Positions 50,401 through 58,800 of a stretch of 64,000 nucleotides of DNA are shown here, piece by piece (the first letter of the stretch is position 1; every line of letters begins with the position of its first letter). The notes beneath the pieces are model-generated. The model was not told the origin of the DNA and made no database searches. It saw only the letters and a list, made by a program, of their open reading frames with translations. Both the position numbers and the translations under genes were made by a program. The stretch is from Cristatella mucedo (lineage: Eukaryota; Bryozoa; Phylactolaemata; Cristatellidae): the NCBI GenBank assembly GCA_009760855.2, contig WPIO01000156.1, positions 749,501-813,500 on the forward strand, in the 5' to 3' direction.

Positions 50401-53400
50401 TTTCAAAGGGCCATTGATCGGGACCAACTCTCGTCAGCTACTTTGATGCGGTGAAATAGCTGCGCATCTAGATTTACGTTTGCATTCATTTGAATTAGGT
50501 CACTCCCAGGAGACTGGTGCTAACAAGGTTTTATTGTAATATCTGTACTGTAATATCCAGCTGTACCGTACAAGCTGCAGGATTATGAAACGGTCTACAA
50601 GCAACTGCTGAAAGATAACAGTAAACCTCAAACAGGCCAGACTTGATGACAGCTTATTACCGCTCGAAGGAAGCGTTTTAAAGTCATTCTGGTGAAATCT
50701 GGGCAGCTTACGGCTTTCAGGAGAAAGCATGCTCGTAAATCTATTGGCTATGCAGCCAACCCGACAAGTCGAAAGCTCGTCGAAAGCAAGCAAACGTGTA
50801 AACGTAGGGTTTGAGGCGCGTTTCGAATAGCCCCTCTTTTGGGGCCAAGCAAGTTGACTGCCACATTGGCATATCACCTCGTGAGCAGCAGCAGCTCTAA
50901 CTAGGCGCGCCCAAGTTGCCGGGCGTCAGCTGCAGCTGCAGCTGCAGCCGCAGCCGCTTCCCCGCTTTTGCCGAGTTTTTGCGAGGGCCCATCAAGGGCG
51001 CATGCTGGGCATCTGTCCACAGGCCACCAAGCGCTCGTGTCCCCTCAGCTGCTGCTGCTGCTGCATCTATCGCAGCGTGCGCCGGCGGTGACAGCAGCAG
51101 CTGCAGAGGCTGCGCGAGCAGCCGGCGGTCAGGCAAACGAACCTGTCCGGCAGTTCGGTCAGCTTGTTGTGCGACGCTCGGAGGCTGGTGAGCAGCAAAC
51201 AGCCGGGCAGCCACGACGGCAGCGCCTCGAAGCTATTCCTAAAACGCAGCCGCCCGCCGCCGCACAGGTGCACCGCCACCGCTGAGCAATTGTGACGGCA
51301 GACGACTCGGTCGCTCGGCTCCTGCCGGGGCACAGCGAACAAGCGCCCCGGCAAACTCGAGCCTCGACATTGCGGCCGACGCGACGGTGGAGCAACGGCC
51401 GCAAATGCTGATTCCGTGCTGCCACTTACTTGCTGACGTCCATCGTCTCCAGCCATTCGGGCTTGGGGCTCATGACCATCCGCTGCAGCTCTGCAAAATA
51501 TATAATGCGAAGGTGCAGCCCTGCGAATGTACGATTCGAAAGCGAGGCGCAGGCGAATCGACGACAAACCAAATCCAAGCGGCGCGTTCGAAGGCACGAA
51601 GCGATTTCGCGATACAATTGCATGATTTCCACATCGCAGCTGCTATGGAGCATCGCGGTTTCGCTCAATATCATTCGAATTCGATGAGACTCGCACGCAG
51701 ACGACCACGGATTGCGCCTGCGGCAGATCGAGTTGCAATCGAAGAATAGCAGCAATTTATCGAGGACTTTTCACGCGGTAAGTGCCGACACTAGATGGCA
51801 TTGCCGCCACCTCCCCCACTGTTGTGCTAAAGTCAGGATAAGTCGGCTCGCACTCTTGATAGTGCTCTGAGTCGCAGCAGTGACAATTGACAGCTCTAGC
51901 TGCCTCTGCAAGCTGCAGATCGCGATGCGCCCGACTTGTGCCGGGTGGCCTGCTTAGGATGAAGGCCACCTTGATTTGGCCCCGGGTTTAAGGTGCTCGT
52001 CTCTAACGACCCACGTCAAGGATGAGGTTTCACCTTTGACTACTGAGGTCGAGGACTTTGGCATGTGTGGAGCGCCAATATGATTCAGTTCTCTTAGGGC
52101 GCTTTACAAGTTAGTTATGCTTTTTTTATTATTACGAGACAGTGATTACGAAGCAGCTGGCATGTAACGGCGAGAAGGGTTTGTCGTCTGCTAGCATATC
52201 GCCATTGTAGGTCGCGCCTTCCTGTGGCTTTGTGTGAGCACTCGTTCCGGTGCTCGTGCCGCTTGCACTTCGAGAAGGTAGCTCGAGCACCTGATCGCGA
52301 TCTGACCTCCTGCGGAGGTCAGATGGTCCCTGGAGCCGACGCCGGCGACTAACCGTTGGAGGCAGCTAGGACAGTCTTAAGGCGCAATCCGCACAGCCAC
52401 AGGCTTCGCATGCCGTTCCGCTCGACGTTGATGTACTCCAGCATGCGCACGGCACGAAGGTCGAGGTCGGTGATCTGGTTGTCGCGAACGTCTAGGTGAG
52501 TGAGCCGCTCCAGCTGCCCAAAGCGAATGGTCTCCGTTGCTGGCAACTTCAGGCAGTTCATGCGCAGGTCCAACTTGGCAGCATTTCTCAGCCGCATCAC
52601 CGTGTCCGCAGGCATGGAATCCACCTCGTTACCTGCCATGACCAGCACCTCGCAGGCAGACAATCTGCTGTCCAGCAGTGCAGCCACAGGTGCTGGTATA
52701 TGTCGAAACTTGTTGAACGCCAGAACCAGCACCGACAATCGTGACAGAGAGGTGATCTCCGATGGCATCGAAGTCAGCCAGTTGTTGTGCAAGTGAAGCG
52801 CCTGCAAGCTGCAAAAACAGTTCTGATTTGTATCGCTTGCAAGGCTAGCAGCAGCAGCAACTGTAAGCACTAACACAGAGGCAAGAGGTATCCTGCGACC
52901 TTAATAATGCTTCTACGCTGATGGGCAAGAAATCCGAATTCCACACCTTAGGATGCGTGATCCGCCAAGGCTCCAACTGCAACTTTTGGATATGTGCATT
53001 GGATGATTTGCTTCGTTTCAGGTTACGCGAAGCCTGTGCATGAGCATGACCTCTCATTTGTCTAGGGCCATTACAACTTGGTGACGACTGGAGACATATT
53101 TAAGACGGTTGAAATTGAACATGGAGATGCTTTCTAGTTTGGCACGAACACAAACGACGGATTGACACCCTCAAAGTTTTAATCCATAGTCTCCATTGGT
53201 TGCATGCTGGCACTGTTGCTAGGCACTGTTGTCATGGTTGCAGAGCTTTTCACTCCGTGAATGCGCTATACTGACATTCACCTAGGCATGAATTAGCAGA
53301 CCAAACATCTGAAACAATGCTGCAATGAATTAAAGCATGAATTAAATCCGTAACCAGATCACGATCCTTGGTCTGACAAAAGCAGCTTGGCTAAAAATAT

Positions 53401-55808
53401 AGGTGACCAGTATTCTGTAGCATTAGAAGGGTCGCTCATTTTTTGCCCCGATGCCTACAATCCAATTCTCCAACTGCCTTGCAAGTTTAGGCTTCGGTTC
53501 ACAAGAAGCACGAGGTATTGGTCAACCTCTCTTTCCCATACAAGCCCACACTTAAGGCGACTATGTCTAGGGCATTTTAGAAATCTTATACAAAGCACTA
53601 GTTCTAGGGTTGTCACATGTGTGTGAGTCAGTCAGCAAGCATTCTGCTATAATCTCAATGACAAACATGGCCATATACTTGTTACATAAGGCTTTGTTAC
53701 TTCGTCTCCATCTTAGCTTCTTGACAATCAAGTTATGCACTGGAAATTATAGCATTCAAATTTATAATTATAATAACTAATATATTATTAGTTATATTTT
53801 TTTCTATTATATCATATTGCATAGAAAATAATTGCACACAGACACTTCCTGTTTGGCAAGGACAGGCAATACAAAAACAATGATAATAATATAGTTCATT
53901 TTTAAAGCACCGTAAGAGAACTTAATCTCTATTCACACATGTGCCATGGGGCTCGAGCCCACGCCTTTGATCATCAAATACATTCACCTTGACTTTAGTC
54001 AGGGCGAGCACCTTAACCACTGTGCCAAAACAGGCGGTACAAGGCACCAGTCAAAAGTCTGAGCCTGGTCCTGGAAGCAGACGATACCCTTGTGGTGAGG
54101 GCACGTGCTTCAATTAGCAGCATGCTTAATTTATGCTCTCAAAGCCGGGCCGCTGACGGCCGGTTAACTCACTTTGCCAGCTGGGCAATGGCTGGCGGAA
54201 CGTCGCTGATCCTGTTGCTGGCTAGATTTAATTCTACCAGCGTCTTTATCTCGCAGATGGACGACGGAAATACTTCCAATGAGTTATCGGCCAAGTTCAA
54301 ACTCTGCAGATAGGCAAACCTGCGAGAAAATAAAACTTCTTTGACATAGGTTCAATCTTTGGTGCATGAAGTCTTTCCTTTGAGCTAAAGAGAAACAAGC
54401 GAACTGGTGCGTTAAGCATTGGCCTCTCCGCGAGCCAAGCCCCGACAATTTCAGCAGCCCTGATCAACATGAAACTGATTTGATTGCACCTTTGTTAAGC
54501 AGGTTTTTTCTTAGTCAAATTATATGACCTCAAAAGCGTATCCCGAATGCAATGCAATCCCCGCACGTGCTCGAAAGCAAGTGCTCAGATTCATGCAACG
54601 ATTGTCTAACTGCTTCTGTCCCGCGAGCCCTACGATCATTTCTACAAACGAAGAACCGTGCGACCTATGCAATACAGTCGTTATTATATAGTTTTTATAT
54701 AAAACTATTTTTAGAAGCGAGCTTCTTTGAGCAGCTCCTCACTTCACTCCAGTTACAGCAACCATTAACTCTGGCCGCAATGTAACATAGTGGTCCGATG
54801 CACTACCCTTCCCGACATCCTCGTCGAGAAACTGCTCGGGTCAGCTAGCTTGCAGGATTGATTAAATACCAAACCATTTGGAAGAAATAATTTAATCCCA
54901 AGATTCAACACTATTTCATAATTGCTTATGGCATAAAAATATGGTATCAATCAATTATTCCACACTGCTCGGCTTTCTTAGACAGTAAACAATTTGAAAT
55001 TTACCCATTTCCCTCTGTACCGAAAAATCGACTTATTCGTAGTCTGTCCGTCCACATTTAGATAGAGAAAGCAGCAACGAAATCGAAAGGGATAAGCATT
55101 TAAACTGAAGACACGCGGCAATGACCACATCGGATTTAGAAGTGAGCAGTGTTTGGGATCTATTACAATACGGCAAACACTTTTTCACGACTATAGCCCT
55201 GCGCGATCTACCAGCAAATTCTGACCCATCGGCGATGTTGTCAGCTTCAAGTCTCCGACGATCTCTTAGCCGAACAGGTCACGCCTCAGTCGGCGTCCAG
55301 CGAGGCATCCGGGCATCCACGTTTGGACGCTGCTGTTATCCTTACTGAGGGGCGCAGGGTGAGCGACAGGTGATTGCTCTCATTGCAGAGCGTTACGTGG
55401 AGTCGAGGCTCCGGGATCTGACAGCAGTCACTGAAGAGGCCCTGGCCCCTCTAGTAGCAGGCGATTCCTGGTGCCTCGAAGAAACTAGACACGTCGTGGC
55501 ATAAGCAGAGCCCGGCTCGGCAGGTGAAGACGCCGAGGAAAGCTTCCTCGGCGTCGTCTTCGAGGCTTGAGCACTTGCATCCAGCAAGTTTTGCTTACTG
55601 GTTTAGCCAAAACCTCAAACGCTTGGCGTTAGACTTGGCGAGACCAAAATCTCTGATCAAGTCGATGAGGCAGTTTTGTTTGGTGTAGTACCGAGTTCCT
55701 CTTCTCCGCTCCACTTCTGAGATTGCCATCTGGGTCTGCAATGTCTTTTTTCAACGCAATTTTCAGCAGTCCAACTTGACGGTCCCATTTGAAGGCAGCC
55801 TCTCTCTC

Positions 55809-55860
<52 letters not shown>

Positions 55861-58800
55861 TCTCACTCTCTCTCTCCCTCTCTGTCTCTCTCTTTGCAGT
55901 TATGAGTACAAGATCTCAGGGCAGGAAGGAATGTCTCTCCGTCTCGGTGCTGAGATGGTTTAGATATGCGGTAGCACGTGCATTCTAGCCCGTCCGATAC
56001 TTGGAAGGTTTAGCATGCATCAGTAGCAGGCGCTTGAGTGGCTAGTGTGCTCGTGCCTAATTCACAGGATAGCAGATTTCATGCCTATTTTTTTCCTTTC
56101 AGCCATTTTGTTGAAGGAAATGGTTCTGGGACGATTCATCCACTGACAATTCATCCACTGACTGTTCATGCTGGCGAATAACCCTAAACCCTAATTAAAG
56201 GTATTGGTTTCAACACTTTTCCAATGTAGTCCTTCAGCAATTCATATTTAACGAGTTTAAATGTTAATCTGAATCAAGCGTCCGTCGACGAATCGTCCGT
56301 AGATGAAACTTTCTCTGGATGAATCGTCTGGGATGAGCAGTCTGTGGTTGAATCGTCCGGACAACGAACGAAATCACAATAATAATACAACATTTAAAAT
56401 AGTACCCTCAGAGAACTAAATTTCTTTCTAGGAACTTGCATTTGCTGCAAAGGAAGCACAATTCAATGGTTAGTGGTAGCATACTCAACGACAACAAGCA
56501 TCGCATGCTTAGGGGTGACATGCACAGGGTCAGCATGCAAATATTGTTACTGGCAGCATTCGCAGTGCCAGCATGTATAAGCACGCAAAGGACGAATTTC
56601 ATGGACCTGCTTAATGCTGCAATAAATGGATGGGTTTGTAGTTTCTTTTTTAAGTGTGCTAAGTCAGGAGATGTCGTGATGCAAATCGGGAGTAAGCTCC
56701 AGGCAATAACATTGTAAGAGTGAATACATATAGTTATGTCATCCATGATTAGTTCATTTCTACTCACGGCTAGCCATTTTATATCATACGATTTTCTAGA
56801 AAGATTTCACTTTCGAGAGCTTTTGTGAAGGTAAAATGAGATTCCTGGGATTTAGCTTGATCTCAACATGCAAGGCAAAATATGCTTTGTGCGTCTTTGT
56901 ACGAATCTGAGCGCGCACACTGTTCGCAGAGTAACCTTTTGCCCATGCCTAGATAAATTGGCAGCAGACAAAGCAAACTGGAGCTGCTGAATGCTTGCAG
57001 CCTCTTGATGCAATCTCAGGAAAATGCAAGCATAGAACGTATCCACATACACAACTGTAACTAACTGAACCGGTAACCATAAGGCTTTTGCACTTATACT
57101 ATTTATTTTTATGTCAGTGAGTATAATATTAAGGAGGGTATCAATAGCTGAGAAGCAACTGTGCATCAGTATAGTCTCTCCTTTAGCCGCAGACGTTCTA
57201 CTCAGCTTTCTATATGCTCCGGCGATCTTTTCTTTCTACGCGTGGGCTTTGCCCGTTTACCTGCGCATCATTCAGTGCCCGTTACTATCCAGGACCGTAC
57301 TATAACCGATCTAGCGGCCCCCAGCGTCTCCGTCAGAGTGATTTTTTCTTCGCATGTATAAGCGCCATGCTTCGTTTTCCGTTGGCGGTGGATTGTTGCT
57401 TTTTTTCTGGAAGTTGCGAAGTGCCTAGAAAGAGATTCGATTCTCTTAAAGTGCTACGGAAAACTACTTATTATTGTTTTTACTAAATTCTAACGCATAG
57501 AATAACTGTTCCAATACCAAGCGTAAGAGCGTTCATCTGGTGATTGATAATAATAAAGGTAGACACATCAAGTGCTCTACCCGTTTTACCTTTTTTATGA
57601 CACTTTCATTGGGTTTGACTTAAGTTCAATTTCCTAGCGTTATAGCATACAAAATAGCATTGCACTAAGAATATGAGCTATTTTGATGTGACTCCCGACT
57701 TATGGCCAAAGCTGCATCGGCAATATTCTAGAAAATAAGAACATTTCAAACGCTATCATTCTCACAGAAGAAAGGTTTTCGGAGAACTTTGGCCATTTTC
57801 TACAATTTGAAGCATAAAAACCGTTAGGAAACAATACCTACTTCCCGGAAACATACGTTGAGTAAATCCTAGCATCATAAATCTTGCCACAGCTGGACCG
57901 TGAGAAAGGCACAAAGATACCGACGGCTGAGTTTGGGTGCATTTAGCCAGCCTCATCTAAGCAAGCGCTCACGAACACACACCCACGAGTACAGCCGCAC
58001 ATTTACAGGCGCAGGAATATGCCCTCGTACACATGCGCCCCACAGGTCTACTTTGCCGGTAGAGGCATCAAACAAAGCACAGGCCCCGAAGCGTCTAGAT
58101 GGGCACCCCACCCAGCCTTTCCTCATTCAGGCTCATACTGACCTGGAGAGATCTTCAAGCCAGCCGATCGTGTAGATGTCTTCCTCGATTGGACGATGTT
58201 TCAGAGAGTTACGCCTGAGATTCAGGATTGTGAGCTCATCGTTGTTAAACACGGCTTCGGGGAGAAACTCGAGATTACAGTCCGATAAATCAGCTGACAG
58301 CTGCGACTTGATCGTTGCCTAAGGAAAGGGGGCTGGAGTGATGTTGCTGCCTCCGAGCTTCGATTTCAAATACGGCGTTGGATTTAGTTAATGCATTGCT
58401 AGCCGCGGCTATATCTCGTGAATGGAACAGCAGTCCAGTGTCAGTAGTAGCCGGAGCAGCATACACGTCTGTCACTGAGATCAAAACTGTCAAAATGGAT
58501 GGCTGTGGAAGCATAACTTCGCAGCATCGCTCGATGGCGCTCGCATGGCGTATACCTTGTTCAGCTTCCTGTGCCACTTTGAATAGGTTTCCTCTTCGTC
58601 AAACGATAGGTAAACGACCTTGTCGGGAGGATTTGCTATTAGCTTTAGGCAGCAGTCGTGGTTCTTGCTATTGGCTACTTCTATTTTGCCTTTGGCCATT
58701 TGCAAAACAGCTGCCACGGCCTGCTTCGTCTTATCTGTAGATGAAAGTAAGCCGAAACGCGACCGCTGATGGCGGCATCGGGGTTAGCAATCGAGCGTGC

